From Photobacterium galatheae (GTDB lineage: Bacteria; Pseudomonadota; Gammaproteobacteria; Enterobacterales; Vibrionaceae): a stretch of DNA of 64,000 nt. The notes beneath the pieces were generated by a model. That model was given only the letters and a program-made list of their open reading frames with translations. It did not search any database and was not told where the DNA came from. The translations under genes were made by a program, and so were the position numbers. This document shows, piece by piece, positions 36,004 through 46,135 of this stretch (within the stretch, counting starts at the first letter, position 1; each line of letters starts with the position of its first letter). Location: positions 1 to 64,000 of the forward strand of contig NZ_JMIB01000031.1 in NCBI RefSeq assembly GCF_000695255.1, read 5' to 3'.

Positions 36004-38193
36004 TTAAGGCGTCGTTTGTACGTACTGATAAGCGATATAAATTTGTGCGCCAACCGGTGGAATCGCAGCCCCTGTAAACACAACAGATTGCGATAAAGGA
36101 TAATACTGCCAGCCGTCAACGGTACTTCTCGGTACATCAACCCCATCGACTTTCACCGACAGTGATGACGACAGGATCTGATGGGTCGCAGCCAACGACA
36201 ACTTATACCCCGCACTGGTTGCCCCGGCGTTATTGGCGACTGTATTCATGAAACTGTCATATTCGGATATCTGATCGATATTCAGTACTTTCCCCAACGT
36301 TGCTACCGCTAAGTCATCATATTGACTGCGACTTGCATCGCCGGGTTTCACAATGGCGTAAACACGGTAGCCATTATCGACAAACAGGTTCTGGCTGGGA
36401 TCAAACGGCTGCGGTGTGCTTCCGTACTGGCTTGGCTCATCACTGACAATAATCACCGACATCGACGCTCCGGTGCGTGGATAACCCGCCAGCGTTACCG
36501 TACCGTTGACCGGATCCAGCGACTTCTCTGCAAACCAGATCCCTCTTTCGGTCGCGCTACCGCTTGTTCCCGGAATGAAATCCGTCTCAATCTGACTGGC
36601 ATCATGCGTAAAACCCACACCTCGGAGTACATCTGTATCTGTGGTGATGGTGCCCACTTTAAAATCAATCCCGGAGGCACCAATGGTATTGATAAAACTC
36701 TGAGTCATGCTGCTCAGCTTATTCTGTTCATCTGACATACTGCCTGAGTTATCAATCACGAACAAAAAATCCGCTTTCGAGGTTGTTTGCTCTACGGCGC
36801 GGAACCAGTCAGCCTGTAATTCCAGCGTACTACCCAATGCGGCACTGATATTTTCAGAGGTCGTGGCACTGATAACATCAGCATAAAGGTCTACGTTATT
36901 TTTATCGACCAGCGTCGCCGTGATAATCAGGCTATCCGTTGGCTGCAGATAACTCACGACAATATCTAACTGAAATTGCATCGCAGCGACTTCAGTGGAA
37001 GCCGGTGTTAAGGTATCCGTCGCACCGCCAATCTGGTTCACCGCCATTTGCTGAAGCAGAATTTGCAGCAGATTCGTCGGCAGCATACTGCTGATGAGCG
37101 TGATATTGTAGCTCGCTGAAACATCTCCGCCCTCCAGAATGGTTTGCGAAAACTGATCGATCCGATCACCGGCCGACGGCAAGTTGTTACTGACCGCATT
37201 CACCATGGTTTGCAGAATCTGCGCTGCTGTTGTTCCCTGATTCAGCGCACCACGTTCCGCCACAAAGCCCACCAGCTCCGTGCTTTCCGGCGTTGGAATG
37301 GCAGCCATCCGCATCAGCGATTTCACCGACGCTGTTTTCGGATCCCCGTAAATCACAGTGCCTGTGATATCGCCTGTCACCGGTGACATGGTAAAGTCAT
37401 CCGGCAGGAAAACCTGACGGCTCTCCAGTGAAACGGTTTGTGTTGCCGAAGGCGCCTGACTCACCGTGATGGTCACCGACTTCGTTTGCAACACCTGTTT
37501 GCCGGCACTGTCTTTTTTCTCGATCGAGACACGATAGGTAAACTGCCCTAACTCACTCCCGGCCTGAAGGTCCAGAATGTTCTGCTCATTCTGACTTCTG
37601 GGTTGCAGTGGCTTACCGGCTTCATCTTGCCAGACAATCGCATCCACCGCAGACGGATTCGTAATGGTTGCTTCCAGGACTGAGTTGCCATTGGTTACAA
37701 TCGTTGATGGAGAAGCGGTCAGCGCGTTAATCACAGATTCCGGCGCATTCAGAGAGCCATCGCTGCATAATATCTGAGTCTCTGTCACTTCATCGCTGTC
37801 GAGCACGCTGTTGGTATTTTTATCAACCCCAAGAAATATTTTCTGGCCACCTGCCGGACAGTTCACATCATCCTTGGCAATAAAGGCAATCCCCACCAAC
37901 GCCTGATCAAAAATGGCACTTCCCTCACCATCTGTGCTTTGCTGCCCGTTATTACAGATGTACTTGGAAGAGACATACTCTGCTGCGTCCAGCTGAGCGT
38001 TTTGATTGTCGTCATACCCCGCGATAATCCGGACGCCACCTGTGGCGCAATTCTCGTCATTCACGGCCAGCACTTCTGTTCGGATCATTGCCGTTTTGGC
38101 GGATCCAGAGGGATCATCGTTATCATCATCCCAGCAGGCCGTTAACGTGCTGGCCATAATGGTCAGCATTGCGACTTGAATGTTCCTTTTCAT
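36004..38193 (-). CDS. VWA domain lipoprotein with repeated cysteine modules
   Basis: 729 residues from the ATG at 38193 (AGGTGA upstream). Signal peptide with lipobox STLTAC and an acidic patch after it (WDDDNDD). Two similar cysteine-containing modules follow (CATGGVRIIAGYDDNQN and CPAGGQKIFLGVDKNTN, each closing with YIC or ILC), probably DUF7151-like. A beta-rich central part leads to a VWA domain with a complete MIDAS start, FVIDNSGSM, near residue 479. The protein should sit at the cell surface or periplasmic face and bind ligand through a metal ion. Function unknown; adhesion is a guess from the fold. Confidence 0.85.
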   Translation of the reverse strand: MKRNIQVAMLTIMASTLTACWDDDNDDPSGSAKTAMIRTEVLAVNDENCATGGVRIIAGYDDNQNAQLDAAEYVSSKYICNNGQQSTDGEGSAIFDQALVGIAFIAKDDVNCPAGGQKIFLGVDKNTNSVLDSDEVTETQILCSDGSLNAPESVINALTASPSTIVTNGNSVLEATITNPSAVDAIVWQDEAGKPLQPRSQNEQNILDLQAGSELGQFTYRVSIEKKDSAGKQVLQTKSVTITVSQAPSATQTVSLESRQVFLPDDFTMSPVTGDITGTVIYGDPKTASVKSLMRMAAIPTPESTELVGFVAERGALNQGTTAAQILQTMVNAVSNNLPSAGDRIDQFSQTILEGGDVSASYNITLISSMLPTNLLQILLQQMAVNQIGGATDTLTPASTEVAAMQFQLDIVVSYLQPTDSLIITATLVDKNNVDLYADVISATTSENISAALGSTLELQADWFRAVEQTTSKADFLFVIDNSGSMSDEQNKLSSMTQSFINTIGASGIDFKVGTITTDTDVLRGVGFTHDASQIETDFIPGTSGSATERGIWFAEKSLDPVNGTVTLAGYPRTGASMSVIIVSDEPSQYGSTPQPFDPSQNLFVDNGYRVYAIVKPGDASRSQYDDLAVATLGKVLNIDQISEYDSFMNTVANNAGATSAGYKLSLAATHQILSSSLSVKVDGVDVPRSTVDGWQYYPLSQSVVFTGAAIPPVGAQIYIAYQYVQTTP

Positions 38194-38249
38194 TTTTTCA
38201 CCTAGCACTTTGACATTGAACGGTTTTACATTCGAGACAAATCACCGTC

Positions 38250-38276
38250 TGCGCCTGATGCGTTCCATCAGGCGCA
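38250..38276. other. Strong hairpin upstream of the VWA lipoprotein gene
   Basis: TGCGCCTGATG and CATCAGGCGCA form a perfect 11-bp stem with a five-base loop. No T-run follows on either strand. It lies 57 bases upstream of the VWA gene start and may be part of its 5' leader or a dispersed repeat. The rest of the 38194-38540 gap holds the adhP terminator and no gene. Confidence 0.6.
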
Positions 38277-38479
38277 CGTCAGACGTACATCGATTCGGAA
38301 TGAGTCGACAAGTTGCACCAAGCTCATATCTGCAACTATGCAACGGAGTGTGGTTGAATCCATTTCTAAATGGAACATAGGTTGGGATTTCAGAGGGTGA
38401 AATTCATAATTCCACCAAAAAAATTTGATGTAATCGGCATCATTATCTTTCAACTGACCCGCTAAAACGGCCCAGAAAT

Positions 38480-38512
38480 AAAAATCCCCCTCGGCTTTCA
38501 CCTGAGGGGGAT
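38480..38512 (-). terminator. Terminator of adhP
   Basis: ATCCCCCTC and GAGGGGGAT form a 9-bp stem, followed by TTTTTATTT on the minus strand, 29 bases after the adhP stop. Confidence 0.9.
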
Positions 38513-38540
38513 ATAAACTCAACTCAAAACAGCGACTGAC

Positions 38541-39557
38541 TCAGGGTTCCAGATTCATCACGATTCGGCCCGTGATCTCCCCTTTCATCATGTCATCAAA
38601 GATATCGTTAATCTCTTCCAGTGCTTTCACTTCAATGATGGCTCTGACTTTCCCTTCAGCGGCAAATTGCAGACATTCCTGCAGATCTTGCCGGGTGCCG
38701 ACAATCGAACCAATCACTTTAATTCCGTTCAGCACGGTATCAAAAATCGGAATCGGCATTTCATCCGGTGGCAAACCAACCAGCACGCAGCTGCCACCAC
38801 GGCGTACAGAACGGTACGCTTCTTCAAAGGCTGGCTTAGACACCGCCGTACACACCACGCCATGCACGCCGCCTACCAGACGATGAATGGCTTCCGATGG
38901 TTTTTCTTTCATGAAATCGATGCAATGCTCAGCACCTAACTCTTTTGCCAGCGCCATTTTCTCAACACCGGTATCCACAGCGATCACATTCATGCCCATC
39001 GCTTTGGCATATTGCACGGCCAGATGACCCAGCCCGCCCACACCAATCACGGCCACCCACTGACCCGGTTTCACCTCGGTCACTTTCAGTGCTTTATAAG
39101 TCGTGACACCGGCGCAGAACAAGGGCGCAGCGTCGACATAAGATAACCCTTCCGGGATCTTCACAACATACTCGCCATGGGCCAGACAATATTCGGCGTA
39201 ACCGCCATCAACAGAGTAACCGGCATTGTGCTGATCCAGACACAACGTTTCCCGTCCGGACAGACAGTATTCACAATGACCGCACGCTGAGTACAACCAA
39301 GGCACACCCACACGATCGCCAATCTTGAGGTGATGAATCTCACTGCCCACCTGAACAATTTCGCCCACCCCTTCATGACCCGGCACCAGTGGCATTTTCG
39401 GCTTCACCGGCCAGTCACCATGACAGGCATGCAAATCGGTATGACACACACCACAGGCATGGATTTTCACCAGCACATCACGAGGTTTCACAGCAGGGAC
39501 AGGGATATCTTTGATTTCCAGCTTCCCTTTGAATTCATTCACAACAGCGGCTTTCAT
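38541..39557 (-). CDS. adhP: Zinc-dependent alcohol dehydrogenase AdhP
   Basis: 338 residues, medium-chain dehydrogenase. Catalytic zinc ligands are in [16 protein letters not shown] and [11 protein letters not shown], the structural zinc loop is [15 protein letters not shown], and the NAD-binding motif is [13 protein letters not shown]. Close to E. coli AdhP (336 residues). Oxidises ethanol or reduces acetaldehyde in the cytoplasm. AGGAG precedes the ATG. Monocistronic. Confidence 0.93.
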   Translation of the reverse strand: MKAAVVNEFKGKLEIKDIPVPAVKPRDVLVKIHACGVCHTDLHACHGDWPVKPKMPLVPGHEGVGEIVQVGSEIHHLKIGDRVGVPWLYSACGHCEYCLSGRETLCLDQHNAGYSVDGGYAEYCLAHGEYVVKIPEGLSYVDAAPLFCAGVTTYKALKVTEVKPGQWVAVIGVGGLGHLAVQYAKAMGMNVIAVDTGVEKMALAKELGAEHCIDFMKEKPSEAIHRLVGGVHGVVCTAVSKPAFEEAYRSVRRGGSCVLVGLPPDEMPIPIFDTVLNGIKVIGSIVGTRQDLQECLQFAAEGKVRAIIEVKALEEINDIFDDMMKGEITGRIVMNLEP

Positions 39558-39739
39558 CGATCCGGCTCCTATACGTTATTGAACAGCCATTGTTACGCAA
39601 AAGGTCGTTGAAAATATGGACTCAGATCAATATTCACTTTGTTTTATATCAATCTATCCTGTTATCAATAGCAGCTATTGCTGTTTTGTTGCTGTTTTTT
39701 GCTCAGGGTGCTTTGACATTCGGAGGATGCTGATGATGA

Positions 39740-39765
39740 AAGCACAGGTGTCATTGCCTGTGCTT
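39740..39765 (-). terminator. Probable terminator of the gene at 39787
   Basis: AAGCACAGG and CCTGTGCTT form a perfect 9-bp stem with an eight-base loop. The T-run on the minus strand is short (TTTCATC), so termination may be partial. Confidence 0.55.
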
Positions 39766-39786
39766 CACTTGAGGTCAGGCGTGGGA

Positions 39787-40635
39787 TCAATTCAGTGTGA
39801 CTTTGGTCGAGATGTCCGTCGAGGCACTCAACACTAAACGCCCAATTTCAACTTGGGTTGACGTATTTAGCACATATCGCGTGTCATGTTCTGGAATATA
39901 GTGATGTTTGATGTCGTAAATCATCGTGCCACCCCCCAATAACTCAGCATTCGTCCCACTGAGAATATCCAGTTTTGTTTCAGGCTGTACCTTCAAATCG
40001 AAATAAGCTTTCTGATCTTCTACTTTCTTCAGCGTAAACAGAACATTCACTGACTCACTCAGTTGATGATCAGACAAGTCATCAATGGGCATTTTGACAG
40101 GCAGTGTTTGGCCAATTTCAAAGGTCTTTTGATCAAGATCCATGTACATCGCGGCCTGAGGCAGCAAATCAGTCACGTCACCATCATCAAATTGAATCTT
40201 GGAATCACCGAGTGTTTTTTCATAGTGAACCTTGCCATTCGCAGAGCGCGTCGCTAATAAGCTGACGCCTTCGAATTTAGACGGTTCCTGACGCGTTAAT
40301 TCCTTGCCAGAACCATTTTCAGAAGAAAAATTACGATATTTCTCAATATTCAGTTCGATTGGCACGGAACCATCGGCTGCAAGGTCAGCAGTTGAAACTT
40401 TCACAACCCTTTCCGACCTCATCTTCATATCGTCGGGTATCGCGTTGAGAAAAGCCCTAAGTTCTGATGTTTTTCGGCCCTGATAATCCATATCCATTGC
40501 TATCGTGAAACTTTCTTCTACGGTAAATTTTTGATTCGGCTGGAAGCTCAGATCAATCGTCACAGAATCCTGAGCAAAAGCAGGAAACGCAGCCAACTGG
40601 ACACAGAATAACAATGCTGTTTTTTTAATATTCAT
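39787..40635 (-). CDS. Hypothetical periplasmic protein
   Basis: 282 residues. A signal peptide (KKTALLFCVQLAAFPAFAQ) with an AFA cleavage site leads to a beta-rich, acidic mature protein without cysteines. Late segments such as GGGTMIYDIKHHYIPEHDTRYVLNTS look like part of a beta-sandwich. The ribosome site is weak. No family recognised. Alone between adhP and the phytase-like gene. Confidence 0.8.
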   Translation of the reverse strand: MNIKKTALLFCVQLAAFPAFAQDSVTIDLSFQPNQKFTVEESFTIAMDMDYQGRKTSELRAFLNAIPDDMKMRSERVVKVSTADLAADGSVPIELNIEKYRNFSSENGSGKELTRQEPSKFEGVSLLATRSANGKVHYEKTLGDSKIQFDDGDVTDLLPQAAMYMDLDQKTFEIGQTLPVKMPIDDLSDHQLSESVNVLFTLKKVEDQKAYFDLKVQPETKLDILSGTNAELLGGGTMIYDIKHHYIPEHDTRYVLNTSTQVEIGRLVLSASTDISTKVTLN

Positions 40636-40877
40636 TGATTACAACTCATTTAAAAAGAATTTCATCAAGTATGCTCATACTTTGATAATCAATGAGTGAA
40701 TGCGGTCACTTTGCCAGAGAGAATAAATCATACTCAACAAGTATCACCCGTTGTGATGTTCGGTTCTGACAAATACCTGCTTTGGGCCCCCATGAGGCTA
40801 TGCTGTATTGACCGGGCCAACAACTGGCAGCAATCATAGCCAGCTGTCGACCGCAGATATTTCAACAGTCGGATTGA

Positions 40878-43085
40878 TTACAAGGCACTGAGATCTCCCA
40901 GTGAGAAAAACAAGGTTTCCCCGGAACTGTCATCGACCCCATCGTTGTCAGTGACTATAAAAGCCTGACCGTGATGATCAATCGCTAAACCTTCAACTTT
41001 ATCCACCACATAGCCACCGGTAGATTTCAGCTCAGGAAGGAGATCACGGACCACTTCTTTGCGAACCAGCGGCAAATCTGCCCCCAGATCTGCCGGATGG
41101 AGATCTTTCAGCCGGACCCGCGTGATCTGCTTGATTGCCGCCTGCGCTCCAATCTGGTTATCCCGTTCGATCAGATACAGAGAATCGCCATATGCAGCGA
41201 TTTCAGACAGCCCAACCCAGCCGAAATCAACCGCTTCCAGCGGATATCGGACTGCCTGCCAGCGTTTCTCTTTCAGATGATACGCCAGCAACTTGGTGGT
41301 ATTTTTCGGATCATCTTTCCAGGGACGCTGTATCGCAACCCACAGCACATCACCAACTTTGGTCACCCCCTCAGCGCCGAACCGGGTTTCATGTTCCAGC
41401 AGTCGATCAGGGAAATCGACCTGCGCCAGAATCTCACCCTGAGCATTCACATGATACAAAGCATGCGGCACTGCTTTCTTGCGGTTGCCTTCAGACGCAA
41501 GCCAGAAACCACCGTTTCCGTCGAGCGTGATCCCTTCCAGATCCAAACCCTTTGCGGCCTTCCCGTCACGGGTCACCGGAATCATGCGCTCAATCAGAGC
41601 CGGCTGCTGACGGGCATCCACCTGAAAAATCGCGGGCTGTTTTTGATAGAAACTATCATTCACCGCATATAAACGTCCCGAATGTTGTTCATCGGCAACC
41701 AGTCCGGACAATGCCCCCCAGCCAATCGGCTGACCATTGCGCATCACCGACTGAATTTGTGGATAGACGGCTGCGCCCTGACGCCATTCATAGACCATGA
41801 CATGGGCACGTGCACCGCCATCTTTCCCCAAATCCGTCTCATTGGCTGTAACAAACAAAGCTCTGTCAGCCAGTGCAATGGCTGACTCCGGCGACATTCC
41901 GGATGGCAATAACTGAACAAACTCAGGCGCAGCGCCGGTGTCCCGGTATACCCCGACAACAGAACCACGCTCAGACAACACAAAAATATACTGCTGACTA
42001 CCAAAGGTGCCAACCGCCAGCCCTTCCGGCTCAATGCCTTTATTTTCAGAGCGTTTCTCCGGATAATGCCCGGCCAACGCGGCACGATGTTCAAAATCCA
42101 TCCCTGATTCGTAAAGCACTTTGCCCGTTGTATCGAAGATCGTAAACCCACGGGAGCCGCCCTGATAATCGCCTTCATTGGCCGTGACGAAACGGTGATC
42201 ATCCAGCCATTTCACTGCATCCGGTTCACGACGGACCTGACGCAACGCCCCCTCAAAATGCAAAGCTTTTTCTTCTTTGATATCGACATGATCCAGATTC
42301 ACTTCCCCGGCAGAGAAATGATTGATCACATTGCCACTGCGACCATCGACAATCACCAGATGGTTATTTTCCTGTAAGGTCACGACAATCTGATTTTGAG
42401 CATTGATCGCAACAAATTCCGGCTCAGGATCAGACGGTGCGATTGTCGCCAGCCCGGTCAGATTGACCCAGCGCTTTGCATCACACTGGGGAACCCCGGA
42501 TTGGAGTGGAATCACCACCAGACCGCCCGCAGGTAATTGCGGCAGCTTCCCGTCATTGAGATCTTCATCGCGCTCATTTTCAATCGCGACCGCCAGCAAC
42601 GACTTGTCCGGAGAAATAGCGACCGAGTCCGGCTGCCCGCCTAAATCACAACGGGACACTTCCTGCCGCGTTGAAATCCGCCAGTGGGCGAGATAGCCGC
42701 CCGGGCGTGTGTAGCTCTCTGAAGTATTGACGGCAATCAGTGCTGAATCACGGGTCACATCCAGCGACGTCGGTTCACCATCCAGTGCAAAGAAACCGGC
42801 TGGCTTCGGCTGCCGTGGATCGTTCAAATCCACCACCCCGATGCCTTTTGCAGGGCTATCTGTATACAGAACGAAACGCTGATCATCCGTGGCTGAAATC
42901 ATCTCTGCCGAAGTTTCATTCTGTTTTGATTGCGTCGCCGGAAGGTTCAGATAGGTTGGAAAAGCGCTGATGCGCTGAAAGGCCCACGGGATGTCCGTTT
43001 TTTCTGAAGCCGCATACGTCAGAGGAGAGATCGCAGACAGGCCAGCCGAGACCGTCAGTGCCAGCCATCGTACATTGCGTTTCAT
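40878..43085 (-). CDS. Phytase-like esterase family protein with an N-terminal propeller
   Basis: 735 residues from the ATG at 43085; AAGGA lies six bases before it, whereas the ATG two codons earlier would start inside the spacer. Signal peptide ends near TYAAS. The N-terminal 400 residues look like a beta-propeller of the choice-of-anchor-I type (SVAISPDKSLLAVAIENERDED, DDHRFVTANEGDYQGG). The C-terminal part matches the 'esterase-like activity of phytase' family (LDLEGITLDGNGGFWLASEG and ending VDKVEGLAIDHHGQAFIVTDNDGVDD, in pieces). Secreted or periplasmic phosphate scavenging is probable from the family and from a candidate PhoB site upstream. Confidence 0.85.
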   Translation of the reverse strand: MKRNVRWLALTVSAGLSAISPLTYAASEKTDIPWAFQRISAFPTYLNLPATQSKQNETSAEMISATDDQRFVLYTDSPAKGIGVVDLNDPRQPKPAGFFALDGEPTSLDVTRDSALIAVNTSESYTRPGGYLAHWRISTRQEVSRCDLGGQPDSVAISPDKSLLAVAIENERDEDLNDGKLPQLPAGGLVVIPLQSGVPQCDAKRWVNLTGLATIAPSDPEPEFVAINAQNQIVVTLQENNHLVIVDGRSGNVINHFSAGEVNLDHVDIKEEKALHFEGALRQVRREPDAVKWLDDHRFVTANEGDYQGGSRGFTIFDTTGKVLYESGMDFEHRAALAGHYPEKRSENKGIEPEGLAVGTFGSQQYIFVLSERGSVVGVYRDTGAAPEFVQLLPSGMSPESAIALADRALFVTANETDLGKDGGARAHVMVYEWRQGAAVYPQIQSVMRNGQPIGWGALSGLVADEQHSGRLYAVNDSFYQKQPAIFQVDARQQPALIERMIPVTRDGKAAKGLDLEGITLDGNGGFWLASEGNRKKAVPHALYHVNAQGEILAQVDFPDRLLEHETRFGAEGVTKVGDVLWVAIQRPWKDDPKNTTKLLAYHLKEKRWQAVRYPLEAVDFGWVGLSEIAAYGDSLYLIERDNQIGAQAAIKQITRVRLKDLHPADLGADLPLVRKEVVRDLLPELKSTGGYVVDKVEGLAIDHHGQAFIVTDNDGVDDSSGETLFFSLGDLSAL

Positions 43086-43131
43086 CGTCATTCCTTAACT
43101 GATTCAAAAGACACAATTTTTAAACAGATGT

Positions 43132-43149
43132 GTGACAGCGAGGTGACGA
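43132..43149 (-). promoter_or_regulatory. Candidate PhoB box upstream of the phytase-like gene
   Basis: On the minus strand TCGTCAC-CTCG-CTGTCAC gives two half-sites in direct repeat with an 11-base period, close to the CTGTCAT-N4-CTGTCAT consensus; it lies about 50 bases upstream of the start. The first half-site matches poorly. The following 43150-43414 region holds the EamA gene promoter and no gene. Confidence 0.35.
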
Positions 43150-43414
43150 AAGCATGTCACAGATGCGACATCCGTTGACGTTCAGATTCTCGACAAGAAC
43201 CCCTTTTTTCGACAAGAACCCTGCCCCATCAACACATCAGCGAACCATCCAAATTAGTTGTAAATTTACTACAAATTGGCAAATTCAAATCACAAACTGG
43301 CAGAAAATCTTGCCAGTTTCAATTTAACTTACGAGTCAAATTTTCTTGTCTTAAAGGTCAGCTTTTGGTTAAATACACTCCGTTTGGCGTTATTCTTAGT
43401 CATAGAGAAACTGA

Positions 43415-44350
43415 ATGTTGTCCCAGAACCAAATTTCACACCTGAAGTTATTTTTCTTCACTGTGCTGATCAGCCTGTCTTTCCCGATCGGCAGCCATAT
43501 TACAGCCACCATGGATCCGCTGGTCGTCACTTGGATGCGCTACCTGCTGGCCAGCCTGCTGTTTGTGGGTCTGCTCGTGATGAAAGGGCAGTTCCGTATG
43601 CCTTCAGCCAAAGATCTGGGTCGCTACACGCTCATCAGCCTGCCACCGCTCAGCTATTTTGTTGCCATGTTCATCGCGCTGCGTGACACCAGTCCGTTAG
43701 ATGCCAGCGCCCTGTATACCACCGTCCCGCTGATGAGTGCTGCACTGGCAGCGGTGATCTTTCGACGCCGGACTTCACTCGCCGTCACTCTGGCACTGCT
43801 GGGCGGCATGTTGGGGGCCGGCCTGATCATTTTCAGGGGCGACCTTTCTGCTATCGGTTCTATTGCCATGACGCCATCTAACAAGATTTATCTGCTGGGC
43901 TGTCTGGGCATGGCGCTGAACCCCATCATTGTGAAGAAATGCTACAAAGGCGAGTCGTTCGTACATCTGACCTGCTGGACCCTGATTTGCGCCACTGGCC
44001 TACTAACGGTCGCAACCGCACCACAGCTGATTGAAACGCAGTGGACACACATTCCGGGGGATGTCTGGCTGGGTATTGGATATCTGGCTGTGTTTGCCAC
44101 CGCCATCAGCTTCTTCCTGTTCCAGCAAGGCAGTGTGGCACTTGCGCCAGAGCAGGTCTCTGCCTATACCTACCTGATCCCGGTGCTGGTGCTGCTGGTC
44201 AACCGTTTCACCGGCAACTTCGTTCCCTGGGAAGAAGTCAGCTATGGCGTAGTCACTGTGCTGCTGTCCATGGCGGTGATGATCCGCCGCGGTACACCGA
44301 CCAAACCGGCAGTGCCCGCACCACAGGAACAACAGGCAATTGCCGAGTAA
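43415..44350 (+). CDS. EamA/DMT family transporter
   Basis: 311 residues with about ten hydrophobic helices in two EamA repeats (DPLVVTWMRYLLASLLFVGLL and LAPEQVSAYTYLIPVLVLLVNRF, typical closing helices of each repeat). Inner-membrane exporter of metabolites; the substrate cannot be told. Short proline-rich tail. Followed by a strong terminator. Confidence 0.88.
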   Translation: MLSQNQISHLKLFFFTVLISLSFPIGSHITATMDPLVVTWMRYLLASLLFVGLLVMKGQFRMPSAKDLGRYTLISLPPLSYFVAMFIALRDTSPLDASALYTTVPLMSAALAAVIFRRRTSLAVTLALLGGMLGAGLIIFRGDLSAIGSIAMTPSNKIYLLGCLGMALNPIIVKKCYKGESFVHLTCWTLICATGLLTVATAPQLIETQWTHIPGDVWLGIGYLAVFATAISFFLFQQGSVALAPEQVSAYTYLIPVLVLLVNRFTGNFVPWEEVSYGVVTVLLSMAVMIRRGTPTKPAVPAPQEQQAIAE

Positions 44351-44359
44351 TTCAATTCA

Positions 44360-44386
44360 AGCCGGGGAACTGCCCCGGCTTTTTTG
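44360..44386 (+). terminator. Terminator after the EamA transporter gene
   Basis: AGCCGGGG and CCCCGGCT form a perfect 8-bp stem around a five-base loop, followed by six Ts. Confidence 0.92.
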
Positions 44387-44472
44387 TGCGACATCCTTGT
44401 TCCTGAGTCAATGTCCCGGCCCTGCTTTGCCAATACTGTGAATGAGTATGGCAACCAAGACAGGCGACCCGT

Positions 44473-45798
44473 ATGACACCCAGACAATCCTTCCTTTGTG
44501 AACAACTGCGACTCATCGACGGTGTTGCCCCTTCTCCGGTCAATACGCTCGGCAAGCACAGGAAAATGACCCTGAGTCCCTACCAGTTTTACCGGGGGTC
44601 GGCACAGCTTTTCTACGCTGACCTCGCCGAAGGCATGCTGAATTTACCGGACAAGTTACTGGTCAGACAGGGTAAAACGGTCGTGATGGGAGATTGTCAT
44701 CTGGCCAACTTTGGCTTTCTGACCGAAGAAGGCTCTCATGGGGATCACGTGATTTTTTCCCCCAATGACTTTGACGATGCCTGCGTTGGTTATGGCATCT
44801 GGGATCTGGCCCGCTTCCTGACCAGTCTGGCACTGGCGGGGGATTATGGTCAGGGGCTGCTGACAGGTCAATACCGGATAGACGAAGTCAAGATTTCTGA
44901 CGATTTAACGGCAGTCAGTCAGGAAGATATCAACATCGCCTGTGAGGCATTTCTATCTGCTTACCGGAAGACTTTACGACGCATCATCAACAATGAAGAT
45001 GAACGGTATCAGGTGCTGAAAAAGTTTAAGAAAGGCCATGTTCTCAGAAAATATTGTCAGAAAGCCGCCAGACGGGCTGCCGGCGGAGAAGATTTTGAAA
45101 CCAAAAGCCAGCTGGCAAAATCAACAAAATTGATAGCGAACAAGTTACAGTTTGCCAACCGACCAGAGAAGTTTGAACGCCTTGATCCACCCCGCTACGC
45201 CGAGCTAGAAACGACCTTTCGTCCTTATCTGAATGATGCAGTGCTGGATATCGTTCAGCGTCTGGGTGCCGGTGTCGGCGCAAACCATGCGGACAGATAC
45301 TACTTCCTGGTTGGTTCAGCTGGTTTATCCGGCCATGCTGATTTGCCATGCTGCCACATTGTTGAAGTCAAACAGCAGAGTCCGGCGGCTCCCATCCTTG
45401 CCTTTCCGCATCTCAGCCCGGCCAATACGCTCAACCCGGCTCACCTGGCCGCAAATTGCCAGCGCCGGCTTCAGCGTCGTCCGGATTTACTGCTGGATGA
45501 AGTGTTCTGGCATGATCAGCACTGGCTGGTTCGGTCACGCCACCATGCCCGTCTGTCGGTCAAACCGGAAGCTTTAGTCCTTCACCCTCACGAACCCGGT
45601 CAGGCATTCCGTCAATATGCGAAAGCTTGCGGTCGGGCGCTCGCACTGGCCCATTCCCGGGGGGACCGCCGCTCTTTACGGTTTGAGCAATTGATGGTTC
45701 AGATACTTCCTGAATGCGACAAAATGTTAATTAAGGATTGCCTGAACTACAGCCAACAGGTGATCACAGACCACGCGCTGCTCTGTGAATTGCTATAG
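44473..45798 (+). CDS. DUF2252 family protein
   Basis: 441 residues. The family signature is clear: YRGSAQLFYADL, VMGDCHLANFGF, FSPNDFDDACVGYGIWDLARFLTSLALA, and the later VEVKQQSP segment. The GDCHxxNFG and DFDD motifs recall the catalytic and metal loops of aminoglycoside phosphotransferase-like kinases, so a small-molecule kinase is conceivable. No membrane segment. AGGCGA precedes the ATG. Confidence 0.88.
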   Translation: MTPRQSFLCEQLRLIDGVAPSPVNTLGKHRKMTLSPYQFYRGSAQLFYADLAEGMLNLPDKLLVRQGKTVVMGDCHLANFGFLTEEGSHGDHVIFSPNDFDDACVGYGIWDLARFLTSLALAGDYGQGLLTGQYRIDEVKISDDLTAVSQEDINIACEAFLSAYRKTLRRIINNEDERYQVLKKFKKGHVLRKYCQKAARRAAGGEDFETKSQLAKSTKLIANKLQFANRPEKFERLDPPRYAELETTFRPYLNDAVLDIVQRLGAGVGANHADRYYFLVGSAGLSGHADLPCCHIVEVKQQSPAAPILAFPHLSPANTLNPAHLAANCQRRLQRRPDLLLDEVFWHDQHWLVRSRHHARLSVKPEALVLHPHEPGQAFRQYAKACGRALALAHSRGDRRSLRFEQLMVQILPECDKMLIKDCLNYSQQVITDHALLCELL

Positions 45799-45928
45799 CC
45801 CACCGCTCAGTCTTCATCAATCCGCGACTGGGCCGAATGGTCATGATCGCCCCAGGCGCGGTACATTCCTTCGGTATTGAAGCACTGCACCAGATTTCCC
45901 CGGGTTCGACGGCAACACAACAGCTTTT

Positions 45929-46069
45929 CTAACGTTTTCCTGATTTATTCCGTCGGCAACGCTCAGAACAATACTGAACGCTATCCCAGCAGTGTCGCCA
46001 CTTTTTACGCCAGGTAAAAGGACGTTGGCAAACCGGGCAGAGCTTGGTGGGTAATGGACTGAAAGTCAT
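45929..46069 (-). CDS. DUF2256 small zinc-binding protein
   Basis: 46 residues. The family pattern is plain: [14 protein letters not shown], a tryptophan, then YCSERCRR, giving two CxxC/CxxxC-like pairs for a zinc site. In other bacteria this gene is often beside photolyase/cryptochrome genes, but none is seen here. A further short frame starting with GTG (27 residues, GGGGA upstream) follows it but is not convincing. Function unknown. Confidence 0.8.
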   Translation of the reverse strand: MTFSPLPTKLCPVCQRPFTWRKKWRHCWDSVQYCSERCRRNKSGKR

Positions 46070-46135
46070 TGGTATTTAGAGAAATTTCCTGTGTTTGGCA
46101 TACGGGCTGCCTATGGAGCAACACAGAGACAGTGC

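Noticed and set aside
38268-38522. An 84-residue minus-strand frame between adhP and the VWA gene
   Set aside because: It runs through the adhP terminator and into the 11-bp hairpin and has no ribosome site.
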